Source of the DNA: Rhodomicrobium sp.
Lineage (GTDB): Bacteria; Pseudomonadota; Alphaproteobacteria; Rhizobiales; HXMU1428-3
Direction: 5' to 3'
Length of the DNA: 64,000 bases
Assembly: GCA_021604665.1 (NCBI GenBank)
Contig: BQJK01000005.1
Coordinates: 62,001-126,000 of the forward strand
Shown: positions 36,493-46,342 of the stretch, in pieces
How positions within the stretch are numbered: the stretch's first letter is position 1
Layout: each line of letters opens with the position of its first letter
Position numbers and translations under genes: made by a program
Notes under the pieces: generated by a model
What the model saw: only the letters and a program-made list of their open reading frames with translations
What the model was told of the DNA's origin: nothing
Databases searched by the model: none

Positions 36493-38763
36493 TCAGCGCT
36501 TGTGAGTCGTTTTCCGAAGAAACGGCGGAATATCTCCAATCGGATCATCTTCATCATCGCCGGGCCCATAAATATTATCAGTTGGCCCACCTTTGCTAAT
36601 CTCAAATGTCGGGTAACGGTCAGCTGCTCTGGCAGGTTTTTGCCCCCCACCTTGTGGCTGCCCTTTTACCGGCTGCTGTTCAGCCATCCTCTGGTGTCCT
36701 GGCGTTTCAGCCTGCTTTTCAGGTGGTGCATAAGGGTTAGGGTTCACACCGCTAACAAACCCTTCTGAATGACCCTGATGTTGAACTTCATCAGAACCAT
36801 CATGTCGTCTCTTATCCAGATTAGGCTCAGCCACCTGCCGAAAGGCTTGTTCATGCCGTGAGCGCGGTGCTTGCGGCGCTTCAGCTTGCTCTCGCTTATG
36901 GGCATGCTCCCTCGAAAGAGATGTTTCATGCGAATGAGACGGCTCGCGCAAATAGCCTTCATCACTTTCAGCTTCGCGCTTGAAAAGGTCGCCCTGGTTC
37001 GGGTCTGGCCTATGGTGATATTCAGCGTCAACCGGCGGTAGCGGCTGGCCGCGCATCTCAGTCATCGGCTCAGGGCGCGGCGGCGTCACCCGCGCATCAA
37101 CTTGCGGCGCGCGTGTTTCTGGTTGAGGCTCACCTCTATGTCCCTCATCAGTCCGTCGGCGCTGTGGTGCCTCACTCAGGCGGCCTTCAGCTCGCGGCAT
37201 TTGTTCTTGCGGCTTCTCTCTACCCCGCCCGGTTAGCCGCTCAAAAAAGCCAACCTTCTTTTTCTGGGCTTCAATACCATGGCTGGAAGGCGGCGCCTCA
37301 TAAGCCCTTAATTGATTTTGCCCGGTCACAGGCAGCTCATCCATATTCGGCATCCGCCGCATAGGCTTAGAAATTGCTTCAGGAGCACCCGGCATATATT
37401 CGCGGCCACGAACAGGGCCATCAAACCCCTCACCGCTATCAATACCAGCACCCATTACGGTATCAGCCACACCATCAACCCCATCAGTAATGAAGCGGGG
37501 TGGCTTATTCACAATCTGAACTTTGCCCTGGCTTTTAGCCCGCGGGGAAGCCTTATGATCCATCCCCCGTTCATCACCGGGGTGACCACCTCTGATGCCA
37601 GGTTGCGGAGCTAAAGGGGCCTGGTCAATTGGCGCTCTATTCACGGCACCGCGTGCGCCCGCAGGCGTCAACCGGCCACCAGGCATTGCCGGGCTCTGCT
37701 CTAATTCCTGCAAACGATCACGCAAACCAGATTGCTGTCGCTCTCGCTCCTGATCATTTTCCATGCGGCGGCGGTCTGCCTCTTCATGCATGGATTTGGG
37801 ATGCGCATGATTAAGCCCAGAGGCCACCAGCGAGACACGTATATGCCCCTCAAGCTGCTCATCGAAGGTCGCGCCAACAATAATATTGGCATCGGAATCA
37901 ACTTCAGAGCGGATCCGGCTCGCCACTTCATCAACTTCAAACAGGGTCATATCCTGCCCGCCAGAAATAGAGATCAGCAACCCCTTTGCGCCGGCAAGGG
38001 ATATATCGTCAATCAACGGATTGGAAATAGCAGCTTCAGCGGCTTTCTTGGCCCGGCCCTCACCATGCGCCATGCCGGTGCCCATCACCGCAGCGCCCAT
38101 TTCGGTGATCACCGTTTTCACATCAGCAAAGTCAAGATTTATAAGACCTTCCTTCATAATCAGGTCGGTCACACAAGCAACACCAGAATTAAGCACCTGG
38201 TCAGCAAGGCGGAAACTATCGGCAAAGGTGGTTTGCTCATTGGCCAAACGGAAGAGGTTCTGGTTCGGGATAACGATCATCGTATCCACATATTTGCGCA
38301 GCTGTTCAATCCCAGCATCCGCAACACGCATCCGCCGGCGCCCTTCAAAATGAAACGGCTTAGTGACAACAGCAACCGTAAGAACACCCATTTCCTGGGC
38401 AACACGTGCAATCACCGGCGCAGCGCCTGTGCCAGTGCCGCCGCCCATACCGCAGGCAACAAACACCATATGCGCGCCTTTCAGCAGCTCTTTCATTTCT
38501 TCAAGAACTTCTTCAGCAGCCCCTTCACCAATTTCAGGGTTAGAGCCAGCGCCCAGCCCTTCGGTTAGGTTCACCCCCATTTGAAAGCGCATATCAGCGC
38601 CAGACATTGAGAGCGCCTGCGCATCAGTATTAGCAGCGACAAATTCGACACCCTGAAGGCCTGATGCAATCATATTATTGACTGCATTACCCCCAGCACC
38701 GCCCACACCCATCACGATGATGCGCGGCCTCAATTCATGAAAATTGTCGTAGCCTGAAGTCAT
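36493..38763 (-). CDS. ftsZ: Cell division GTPase FtsZ with very long C-terminal tail
   Basis: FtsZ polymerises at midcell to form the division ring. I choose ATG 38763 ([19 protein letters not shown]), preceded by a GGGG purine run; ATG 38790 adds 9 residues. The GTPase core (about 1-320) has [14 protein letters not shown], the tubulin signature [21 protein letters not shown] and [22 protein letters not shown] tail of about 430 residues, rich in Arg, Glu, His, Pro and Gln, follows. It contains [12 protein letters not shown], also seen in rhizobial FtsZ. The C-terminal peptide [13 protein letters not shown] binds FtsA and other partners. At 756 residues it is well above the roughly 500-600 common in this class. 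Confidence 0.97.
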   Translation of the reverse strand: MTSGYDNFHELRPRIIVMGVGGAGGNAVNNMIASGLQGVEFVAANTDAQALSMSGADMRFQMGVNLTEGLGAGSNPEIGEGAAEEVLEEMKELLKGAHMVFVACGMGGGTGTGAAPVIARVAQEMGVLTVAVVTKPFHFEGRRRMRVADAGIEQLRKYVDTMIVIPNQNLFRLANEQTTFADSFRLADQVLNSGVACVTDLIMKEGLINLDFADVKTVITEMGAAVMGTGMAHGEGRAKKAAEAAISNPLIDDISLAGAKGLLISISGGQDMTLFEVDEVASRIRSEVDSDANIIVGATFDEQLEGHIRVSLVASGLNHAHPKSMHEEADRRRMENDQERERQQSGLRDRLQELEQSPAMPGGRLTPAGARGAVNRAPIDQAPLAPQPGIRGGHPGDERGMDHKASPRAKSQGKVQIVNKPPRFITDGVDGVADTVMGAGIDSGEGFDGPVRGREYMPGAPEAISKPMRRMPNMDELPVTGQNQLRAYEAPPSSHGIEAQKKKVGFFERLTGRGREKPQEQMPRAEGRLSEAPQRRRTDEGHRGEPQPETRAPQVDARVTPPRPEPMTEMRGQPLPPVDAEYHHRPDPNQGDLFKREAESDEGYLREPSHSHETSLSREHAHKREQAEAPQAPRSRHEQAFRQVAEPNLDKRRHDGSDEVQHQGHSEGFVSGVNPNPYAPPEKQAETPGHQRMAEQQPVKGQPQGGGQKPARAADRYPTFEISKGGPTDNIYGPGDDEDDPIGDIPPFLRKTTHKR

Positions 38764-38845
38764 GTTGTTCCCCGCTTCAATAGGAAGCATCCGTTTAATC
38801 TAACTGATTCGCCTGAAATCTTGTGAAACCGAAATACCCGGCTGG

Positions 38846-40153
38846 CTAAAAACTCTCTTTCAGCCAATTGCCAATGTTTGAAAAATAACCCCCATCCCTC
38901 GGCGTTTTAGCAACCTTAAAGGTCCTGTCATCCGCCAAATCATAAGAGAGCAGCGCCTCATAAAGCCCAACAGAGCTTGCAAAAGCCGGCCCAAGCATTT
39001 CAGGGGGCATGCCTTCAAGCGCTTGCGGCGACCCAACGCGCACCGGCTTGCCAAATATCTCAGAAGCAAATTCCGCAAGCCCGGTTAGCTGGCTGCCCCC
39101 GCCCGTGAGAATTAACCGCTGCCCGGAATGGGCACCAAAACCACTTTTTTGCAAACGCTGCATCACAAGAGAAAGTATATGCTGGGCGCGCGGCCGGATA
39201 ATATCCGCCAGCTGCTGCGGGCTAATTTGCCCCTCACCAACGCTGCCTTCCCCAACAATTGTGTAGCTGATAGGCCGGTTATGTTCGCGGCCTTCAAGCT
39301 CACCAGGCCGACCAAAAACAGAACCGTAAAGTACCTTAATGCGCTCAGCCTCTTGCATTGGGCAATTCAGAGCTTGAGCAATTTCAAATGAAATCAGATC
39401 GCCGCCAATGGCAATGGCATCAGAATGCACAAAATACCCATTGGCAAACAGCGCCAGCTTGGTGGTGCCACCGCCAATATCTATTACCGTGGTGCCAAGC
39501 TCCATCTCGCTGACATCAGCCGTCGCCAAAGCACTCACATAAGAAGAAGCCATCATCCGGCTGGCCCGCAAATGGCAATTATCCAGCAATAAGGCAATAT
39601 TCTTTAAGGGAGAGACATCCGCCGTGACCGCATGCAGATCAAGCTCCAGCCGGTCACCAACAAGATTTGTCGGGTCAATCACGCCGCTAGCCTCATCCAG
39701 CGTGTAGCCAAGTGGCACCAAATGCAGCACCGCCCGCCCATTATCCGCCGCATGGTCACGGCCAGCAAGCATCACCTCTTCAATATGAGAGGCCCTGACA
39801 GAGCCGCCATTTAAATCCACAGTTGTCGTAAAATTCATTGAATGCAGCCGCCCGCAGGTCACCGCAACCACAACATCGCCAACTTCAACGCCGGCCATCT
39901 TTTCTGCCTGGCTGACAACATCCCTCACAGCACTCTCAGCGGCATCAAGATCAACCAGCACACCAGCCTTCATGCCGCGGGCGCGCTGTTGCCCAAAACC
40001 GATAATGCGCAGCATCGCGCCAATCGGTTGGCCGCTGGTCAACGCATCCGGGTCCACCCATTCACCAATAAGGCAAGTGAATTTAGACGTGCCGAGATCC
40101 AGCACGGTCACCCGCGAGCCTAATTTTTTTGAGTTCTTTTCCCGCCCGAACAA
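38846..40153 (-). CDS. ftsA: Cell division protein FtsA
   Basis: FtsA is an actin-like ATPase that tethers FtsZ to the membrane and recruits division proteins. The 435-residue protein shows TVLDLGTSKFTCLIGEW (phosphate 1), the 1C region (YTLDEASGVIDPTNLVG, VTADVSPLKNI), TTVIDIGGGTTKLALFANG (phosphate 2) and RLILTGGGSQLTGLAEFASEIFG (adenosine site). The C-terminal end (GGYFSNIGNWLKESF) is the amphipathic membrane-targeting helix. It is 82 bases upstream of ftsZ and 216 bases downstream of ftsQ. Confidence 0.96.
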   Translation of the reverse strand: MFGREKNSKKLGSRVTVLDLGTSKFTCLIGEWVDPDALTSGQPIGAMLRIIGFGQQRARGMKAGVLVDLDAAESAVRDVVSQAEKMAGVEVGDVVVAVTCGRLHSMNFTTTVDLNGGSVRASHIEEVMLAGRDHAADNGRAVLHLVPLGYTLDEASGVIDPTNLVGDRLELDLHAVTADVSPLKNIALLLDNCHLRASRMMASSYVSALATADVSEMELGTTVIDIGGGTTKLALFANGYFVHSDAIAIGGDLISFEIAQALNCPMQEAERIKVLYGSVFGRPGELEGREHNRPISYTIVGEGSVGEGQISPQQLADIIRPRAQHILSLVMQRLQKSGFGAHSGQRLILTGGGSQLTGLAEFASEIFGKPVRVGSPQALEGMPPEMLGPAFASSVGLYEALLSYDLADDRTFKVAKTPRDGGYFSNIGNWLKESF

Positions 40154-40369
40154 GAGCCTCGCCCCTTAAATTGAGTGCCGCTATATATTTCTGCGGCGGA
40201 TAATTCATAAAAATGATCACAAAAGCAGAGGGATTAAAGCCTCTCTTAGCTTTTAGTAAGTTGGAAGCTATAAGCACAAATTAAAGACACAATAGCCAAA
40301 CCAGGCATAATCAGCCCCTGTTGGTCCAACAGAGTGAGCGCCGCAACTTAATAGTCATAAATAACGCTA

Positions 40370-41416
40370 TCAGATTCTCTCATCCGCGACAGCGCTAGCC
40401 TCTGCCTTACCCTCATCTTCAACAAGAGGCGCCTCGCCCCCCCCCGCATCATCAATGATCATACCTTCAATAAGACGCGCCACATTATCATTGTCCGAAG
40501 AGGATAAGAGCTTAGTATTGCTCTGTCTTTTAGGCCGCAATGTGACCCGGTCTTCCAATCGAAGGTCAACAACATTGATGCGCCGGTTTAAGAGGTCATG
40601 CTCTTTATGCAAGCGCCGCAACCGCGCCAAGGCCATCTCCACCTGCGCCTCAGGTAACAGCACTTCCATGCCGCTTTTCATCACCAGCGTCCAGCGCCGC
40701 TTATCCACCCGCTGATAGCGCGCCATAAAGGGTTTCAGATCTTTAAAATTGGTGAGCATGGTTGCAAGCTCACTGGCTCTTTGTGGCGCATCATCACCAG
40801 AATAAATCGGCAATTGCCGGTGTTTTCCAACCGTCAGCTTTTCAATCAAAACGCCGTCTTCATCAAATAGATACATGCCATCCATCCGAGACCACCGGCC
40901 AACAGCCACTCGTTCTTCCACATAGATATTAATGCCATGGGGAAAGACCCGCTCAACAACCGCTCGTTTAATCCAGGGTAGTTTTTCAATTTGTTTCTGC
41001 ACAGCTAAGGTGTTCAGCGCAATCACCGAGCTATCCCAAATATCACCAAGACTTTTTATTATCTCTTTTTCCTTGGTGTAGTGATGCCCAACAATATGAA
41101 TTTCCTCTATCGGGAAGCTGACAATAGCAAGGGCCCGCTGGCCAAACTCTTTAACCTCAGTGAAAAATTTATACTCGGAAGGTGAATGTTGCTGAATGCC
41201 AAAATAAAGCCCACCCCCCGCTGCAACCAGCAACAGCGGCAATAACAGCCAACGCCGTTTGCTCCGCCGCCGAGGGGGGCGCCTTGATTCAGAAGGCCGC
41301 GCCACCTGATATTCAAGTGCCTGTTCATCTTTTACATAGCAACCAATAGATGGCAGCGCCTCTGATCCTCGTTGACCAGAACGCTTAGACGTGCCTCCTC
41401 TATTCATCGGTTGCAA
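40370..41416 (-). CDS. ftsQ: Cell division protein FtsQ
   Basis: FtsQ is a bitopic membrane protein that links early and late division proteins. The 348-residue protein has a basic cytosolic part (RRPPRRRSKRRW), one membrane helix (about 56-73, LLLPLLLVAAGGGLYFGI), a POTRA domain (about 98-170, PIEEIHIVGHHYTKEKEIIKSL, WIKRAVVERVFPHGINIYVEE) and the beta domain. Two starts are possible. TTG 41416 has GGAGG 7 bases upstream. ATG 41407 overlaps the ddl stop as ATGA but is 16 bases from that site. I keep the TTG. The last 50 residues are acidic. Confidence 0.93.
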   Translation of the reverse strand: MQPMNRGGTSKRSGQRGSEALPSIGCYVKDEQALEYQVARPSESRRPPRRRSKRRWLLLPLLLVAAGGGLYFGIQQHSPSEYKFFTEVKEFGQRALAIVSFPIEEIHIVGHHYTKEKEIIKSLGDIWDSSVIALNTLAVQKQIEKLPWIKRAVVERVFPHGINIYVEERVAVGRWSRMDGMYLFDEDGVLIEKLTVGKHRQLPIYSGDDAPQRASELATMLTNFKDLKPFMARYQRVDKRRWTLVMKSGMEVLLPEAQVEMALARLRRLHKEHDLLNRRINVVDLRLEDRVTLRPKRQSNTKLLSSSDNDNVARLIEGMIIDDAGGGEAPLVEDEGKAEASAVADERI

Positions 41417-42330
41417 GATGCATCCTCCACTATCCAGCGCACTAATTCATTAAAGCTATACCCGGCTCTCTCTGCAATTTCAGGCACCAGGGATGTCGCT
41501 GTCATCCCGGGCTGGGTATTAATCTCGAGGCACACCAGAGTTTCAGTTTCTGGATCATAACGAAAATCGGCACGGCTAACCCCGCGGCAGCCAAGCGCAT
41601 TATGGGCCTCTAAACTATATTTCTGTATCAATTGGTAAATATTTGATGAAATTTCGGCAGGTAAAATATGTTGTGAACCACCTTCTGCATATTTGGCCTC
41701 ATAATCATAGAAATCATGGCTGCCTTCAGGGCGTATCTCAATAATATCCAGCGCCCGGTCGCCCATCACAGCGCAGGTCAGCTCAAGCCCTGCCACATAT
41801 TCCTCAACCATCATCGGGTCATCTTCATCACCATCAGAAAGGATCTTGTCTCCAGGCGGGGCTTTCATTTCAGGCCCAACAATATAAATCCCAAAGCTGG
41901 AGCCATCAGCCACTGGCTTCACAACATATGGCGGCGGCATAAGGTGCCCAAGCGCAGTCTCTCCGCGCCGCGCAATTTTGCTGAGCGCCACAGGCACCCC
42001 CACAGCCGCCATCATTTTTTTGGCAAGATTTTTATCCATCGCCAATGATGAGGCAAGCACACCGGAATGAGTGTAAGGAATTTCAAGGATCTCAAGCAAA
42101 CCCTGAACGCAGCCATCCTCACCAAAAGGTCCGTGCAGCGCATTAAAACAAACATCCGGAGAAAGCGCCTTTAATGTTGCCGCCAAATCACGGGTAACAT
42201 CCACTTTAGTGACACGGTATCCAGCCTCCTCAAGTGCTTTGGCGCAGGCTTCACCAGAGGCCAGGCTAACCTCACGCTCTAAAGACCACCCACCAAGCAG
42301 TACCGCAACATGGCGTTGTTCATTGCTCAT
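41404..42330 (-). CDS. ddl: D-alanine-D-alanine ligase
   Basis: Joins two D-alanines for the peptidoglycan stem. The 308-residue ATP-grasp enzyme shows VLLGGWSLEREVSLASG (substrate loop, WS in place of the usual SAER/SS), FNALHGPFGEDGCVQGLLE, PYTHSGVLASSLAMDK, VVKPVADGSSFGIYIV, EEYVAGLELTCAVMG and CLEINTQPGMTATSLVPEIA. Its ATG overlaps the murB stop by 4 bases (ATGA at 42330-42327), showing coupling. It is DdlB-like by position in the dcw cluster. Confidence 0.96.
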   Translation of the reverse strand: MSNEQRHVAVLLGGWSLEREVSLASGEACAKALEEAGYRVTKVDVTRDLAATLKALSPDVCFNALHGPFGEDGCVQGLLEILEIPYTHSGVLASSLAMDKNLAKKMMAAVGVPVALSKIARRGETALGHLMPPPYVVKPVADGSSFGIYIVGPEMKAPPGDKILSDGDEDDPMMVEEYVAGLELTCAVMGDRALDIIEIRPEGSHDFYDYEAKYAEGGSQHILPAEISSNIYQLIQKYSLEAHNALGCRGVSRADFRYDPETETLVCLEINTQPGMTATSLVPEIAERAGYSFNELVRWIVEDASCNR

Positions 42331-43271
42331 TCCGCCAAATCCTCACCCATCACATCAGCAATACCAAGCCGCTTTATTTCCCAGTTAAGTTTAATGCCGC
42401 TATGTTCCAAAACCCGTTTGCGCACCGTCTCTCCCAATTTTTCAATATCGGTGCCTGTGGCATCGCCTTCATTGATCAAGAAATTGCAGTGTTTTTCAGA
42501 AACTTTAGCGCCGCCAATTTTTAAACCCCGGCAGCCCGCCTCATCTATCAATTTCCAGGAGCTATGCCCCGGCGGGTTTTTAAAGGTACTACCACCGGTT
42601 CTGTCTTTCACCGGTTGCTTCTCTTCCCGGTACTCAACAACTTCCTTGTTCATAGCTTCAATCTCTTCGCGCAATCCGGGTTTGCCCTCAAACACAGCCT
42701 CAGTGAACACATAGCTATAAGGTAGCTCGCAATGGCGGTAGCTATGCCCCATCTCATCCGCTTTAAACACATGGATCTTGCCGTCAAAATCAACAGCCCG
42801 CGCTTCTATAAGATAGTCACGCGTCTCGCCGCCATGGGCGCCAGCATTCATGCGCAGCGCGCCGCCAATCGAGCCTGGAATGCCGCGATAAAAACTAAGC
42901 CCGGCAACACCATGCTCCGCCGCCGCCCGCGCCAATTTCATGTCAGGCACAGCCGTCCCAACACGAATACGGTGATCACCAATCGCTTCAATTTTGTTAA
43001 ACCCACGCCCAAGCCTGATAACAACACCAGGTATGCCGCCATCCCGCACAAGAAGGTTAGAGCCAAGCCCCACAACAGTGACCGGCAGCTCCATAGGTTT
43101 ATTGGCGAAGAAATAAGCCAGGTCAGCTTCATCAGCCGGGGTATATAAAAGCTGCGCCGGCCCGCCAACCCGAAACCAGGTAATCTCAGACATCAGCGCA
43201 TTGGCCTTAAGCCGCCCCCGCAACTCAGGCAATGCCGCCTGATAGGCGCTCAAAACATCCTCAAATGCCAT
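42327..43271 (-). CDS. murB: UDP-N-acetylenolpyruvoylglucosamine reductase MurB
   Basis: MurB is an FAD enzyme that reduces the enolpyruvyl group to make UDP-MurNAc. The 314-residue protein has TWFRVGGPAQLLYTP, VVGLGSNLLVRDGGIPGVVIRL (FAD binding), GAHGGETRDYL and a final GGSTFKNPPGHSSWKLIDEAGCRG with the catalytic Ser (SxxF) and C-terminal Glu region. This is the type I-shortened form common in this class. AGGAG precedes the ATG at 43271. A 270-base gap from murC upstream suggests an internal promoter is possible. Confidence 0.96.
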   Translation of the reverse strand: MAFEDVLSAYQAALPELRGRLKANALMSEITWFRVGGPAQLLYTPADEADLAYFFANKPMELPVTVVGLGSNLLVRDGGIPGVVIRLGRGFNKIEAIGDHRIRVGTAVPDMKLARAAAEHGVAGLSFYRGIPGSIGGALRMNAGAHGGETRDYLIEARAVDFDGKIHVFKADEMGHSYRHCELPYSYVFTEAVFEGKPGLREEIEAMNKEVVEYREEKQPVKDRTGGSTFKNPPGHSSWKLIDEAGCRGLKIGGAKVSEKHCNFLINEGDATGTDIEKLGETVRKRVLEHSGIKLNWEIKRLGIADVMGEDLAE

Positions 43272-43541
43272 AAATCATTTCTCCTCGGGAACAGGATGCT
43301 AATATCAAGGGCGCTAAAAAGCCGCCCAGCACAGTCTATTTTGCAAACACATAAAATTGGCCCACCCAGATGAAGCAGGCCCAGATTTCTGCCCAATGAC
43401 GCAAAACATACCGTTGCATAACAAATTAAAATTCAGAACATTAGATGAGAGCAGACAGCTCAAGAACAAAAAGCGAGCCCCCAAATTTTGCTGGCCACAA
43501 AATGAGGCACTCTGAAAACAATGGAGTTAAGATCTGCCCTT

Positions 43542-44963
43542 TCAGGCCGCAACACGCGTGAGCGCTTCCGGTAAGCCATTCATCCAGGCAGATATGCTGC
43601 CCGCACCGAGCCCAATGACCAGATCCCCCGGCCCGCCAATTTCACGAATAAGCGGCACAAGGTCACCATCGGTTTCAATAAAGCGCAAAGATTTACCGCG
43701 CTGGCTAATTTGAGCGCCCAGTGATTTATGATCAAACCCGGCAAGAGGCTGCTCACCAGCCGCATAAACAGGGGCCATCACCACCACATCAGCCTCATCA
43801 AAACAGGCCTGAAATTCTGCAAAATGATCTTTTAACCGCGAATAGCGATGGGGCTGCATGACCGCAATCACCTTACCCCGGCTCGTCGCTCTGGCAGCGC
43901 CAAGCACTGAAGAAATCTCAACCGGATGATGAGCATAATCATCATAAAAATCCATATCATGCACAGACCCAACATGAGTGAAGCGCCGGCGCACACCAGC
44001 AAAATCACCAAGCCCGTTCCTGATCGCCTCAACCTCAACGCCAATTTCATGCGCCACAGCAAAGGTTGCCGCTGCATTCAAAGCGTTATACCGCCCCGGC
44101 ATAGGCAAATTCACCCCATGCACATCACGCGCGCCGCCCCTCATCGCGTCTGAGAGCGCAAGATCAAAGGTCACAAATCCTGCCCCTGTTTCCAGGGATT
44201 TAATGCAAACATCAGCGCTCGCATCTTCACCATAAGTGAGGATGCGCGGCGCAGAAAGACCCTGCTGCGCTTTCAACTCTTCGATCAAACGGCGCACATT
44301 CGGGTGGTCAATACCAGCGAGACAAAATCCATAAAAAGGTAGCTGCAGTACGAATCGTTTGAAAGCCGCCATCACCCCATTAAAATCGCCGTAATTTTCC
44401 ATATGTTCGGGGTCTATATTGGTGATAACCCCTATCTGTGCCGGTAGCCGCACAAAACTACCATCTGATTCGTCCGCTTCCGCGACCAGCCAGTCACCAT
44501 TGCCAACCCGCGCATTCGAGCCAAAAGCCTCGATAATGCCGCCATTAATCACGGTTGGGTCCACACCGCCAGCGGTTAAAACCGTGGCTAAAAGCGAAGT
44601 GGTGGTGGTTTTACCGTGGGTGCCCGCAATAGCAATAGAAGATTTCATCCGCATCAGCTCAGCCAGCATGTCAGCCCGCAGAACAATCGGTATGCCCAAT
44701 TCGCGCGCTGCCACAAGCTCCGGGTTGTCCCGTTTTATGGCAGAAGAAACAACCATCACACCAGCGCCCGCAACATTCGCCGCCGCATGGCCAATAAACG
44801 CCTTCGCGCCGCGCGCGACCAGACGGTCAATATTGCCGCCAGCACTCATGTCGCTACCCTGCACCTGATATCCCATATTCAAGCACACTTCAGCGATAGC
44901 ACTCATGCCGATGCCGCCCATACCCACAAAATGCAAGGCGCCCAAATTTAATGGCATTTGCAT
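43542..44963 (-). CDS. murC: UDP-N-acetylmuramate-L-alanine ligase MurC
   Basis: MurC adds L-alanine to UDP-MurNAc. The 473-residue protein has LGALHFVGMGGIGMSAIAEV (UDP binding, about 6-25), the ATP P-loop GTHGKTTTTSLLA (about 113-125), EADESDGSF, TNIDPEHMENYG and DDYAHHPVEISSVL. ATG 44963 gives MQMPLNL; the second Met (44957) is an equal choice. It lies 75 bases downstream of murG. Confidence 0.97.
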   Translation of the reverse strand: MQMPLNLGALHFVGMGGIGMSAIAEVCLNMGYQVQGSDMSAGGNIDRLVARGAKAFIGHAAANVAGAGVMVVSSAIKRDNPELVAARELGIPIVLRADMLAELMRMKSSIAIAGTHGKTTTTSLLATVLTAGGVDPTVINGGIIEAFGSNARVGNGDWLVAEADESDGSFVRLPAQIGVITNIDPEHMENYGDFNGVMAAFKRFVLQLPFYGFCLAGIDHPNVRRLIEELKAQQGLSAPRILTYGEDASADVCIKSLETGAGFVTFDLALSDAMRGGARDVHGVNLPMPGRYNALNAAATFAVAHEIGVEVEAIRNGLGDFAGVRRRFTHVGSVHDMDFYDDYAHHPVEISSVLGAARATSRGKVIAVMQPHRYSRLKDHFAEFQACFDEADVVVMAPVYAAGEQPLAGFDHKSLGAQISQRGKSLRFIETDGDLVPLIREIGGPGDLVIGLGAGSISAWMNGLPEALTRVAA

Positions 44964-45038
44964 GTATCAATCATCCTTAACAATTTGGGGCTGTTCCTGC
45001 CCGTTTTAATCTGAACAACAGTTGCAACCTTCACAGCC

Positions 45039-46136
45039 TCAAGAGCCACAACGCGCCAGCACCAGATCCGCCAATGCTTTTACCGCGTCAGGCCGCCCCA
45101 TAGATTTTGCGTTTCGCGCAGCTGCCTGCAGCAAATGAGGCTCTGATAATAAAGTCGTAACTCTCTCCGCCAATCGTGGCGCCTCAATCGTTTTTTGCTC
45201 CTTGATCCACCCGCCCCCGGCGTCTACCAGCGAGCGCGCATTCAAAAGCTGATCATTATCAAGAGCGTGCGGAAGCGGCACCATTATGGCAGGCCGTCCA
45301 CAAACTGCCAACTCCGCAACCGTTGATGCCCCCGAGCGACATATAATCAGATGCGCAGCTGCCATTTCCGCAGGCAGATCATCAAAGAATGACTGACAGT
45401 TTGCACTGATTCCCGCGGCTTGATAAACCTCCCTCACCCTCATCAGGTCCTCAGGGCGGCATTGCTGCACCACTGAAAGCCGGGATTTAAGCTCTCTATC
45501 GAGGTAAGAGAGCGCTTCAGGCACCATATCAGAGAAAAACCGCGCCCCCTGGCTACCGCCAAATATCAACAGATGAATACGGTGTTGAAAATCAGGATAA
45601 GGAATATCCATCACTTTAAGCACCTTATCGCGCACAGGGTTACCAGTTAGATGAACTTTCCCCTCCACCCCCTCAGGCAGGTTTTTGACACTTTCAAAGC
45701 AGGTCGCAATTACATCTACCTTGCGCGCCAACATGCGGTTCGCCCGGCCCATAATGGCATTCTGGTCATGCAATCCGGTCGGCACGCCAAGGTCAGCCGC
45801 TGCATGTAATGGCGGAAATGTCGGGTAGCCACCGAAGCCCAGCACAAAGTCAGGCTCCAGCTCTTTAATCAGTTTTTTGGCTTTGAAGTAACCATCGCCA
45901 AGTTTCATGGCTGTTTTTAATAGCGCAAACGGGTTCCACCCGCTTACCGTCGCAGAGGGCACAACATGCATACCATCCGCCGCTGTGTCTGCCTTATAGC
46001 GGTCCACCCGCTCATCAGTCACCACATGCACAGAGGCCCCCCGGCGCTTTAATTCTTCCAAAAGCGCAAATGCCGGAAATAGATGGCCGCCAGTCCCGCC
46101 AGCAGCAAGTAAAATTTTAGCGCCCATCCTGGACAT
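45039..46136 (-). CDS. murG: N-acetylglucosaminyltransferase MurG
   Basis: MurG adds GlcNAc to lipid I on the inner face of the membrane to make lipid II. The 365-residue GT28 enzyme shows LLAAGGTGGHLFPAFALLEEL, FVLGFGGYPTFPPLHAA, HDQNAIMGRANRMLA, IFGGSQGARFFSDMVPEAL and ICRSGASTVAELAVCGRPAIMVPLPHALDNDQ. The start at 46136 (MSRMGAKILLAAGG) could alternatively be Met4. A 206-base gap separates it from ftsW. Confidence 0.97.
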   Translation of the reverse strand: MSRMGAKILLAAGGTGGHLFPAFALLEELKRRGASVHVVTDERVDRYKADTAADGMHVVPSATVSGWNPFALLKTAMKLGDGYFKAKKLIKELEPDFVLGFGGYPTFPPLHAAADLGVPTGLHDQNAIMGRANRMLARKVDVIATCFESVKNLPEGVEGKVHLTGNPVRDKVLKVMDIPYPDFQHRIHLLIFGGSQGARFFSDMVPEALSYLDRELKSRLSVVQQCRPEDLMRVREVYQAAGISANCQSFFDDLPAEMAAAHLIICRSGASTVAELAVCGRPAIMVPLPHALDNDQLLNARSLVDAGGGWIKEQKTIEAPRLAERVTTLLSEPHLLQAAARNAKSMGRPDAVKALADLVLARCGS

Positions 46137-46342
46137 CCCCCAACGAATAAGAGGCCATTACTCAACAAGAGTAGATGACTAATAATTCTTGTGTTTGGAC
46201 AATTCATGTCCAGACACAAGCCAAAAATAAATTGTTAAACAAGCGAAGAGCCGCCTCAAGCCGGTCCAACTCAATATTAAAACTGAAGAAAAGTACACTG
46301 AGCGTCAGCGAGGGGCTTTTCTTCAAGTATATTCTAAACCCG

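Noticed and set aside
37732-38568. 278-codon + strand frame opposite ftsZ
   Set aside because: Antisense shadow of a strongly coding gene; no recognisable domain or ribosome site.
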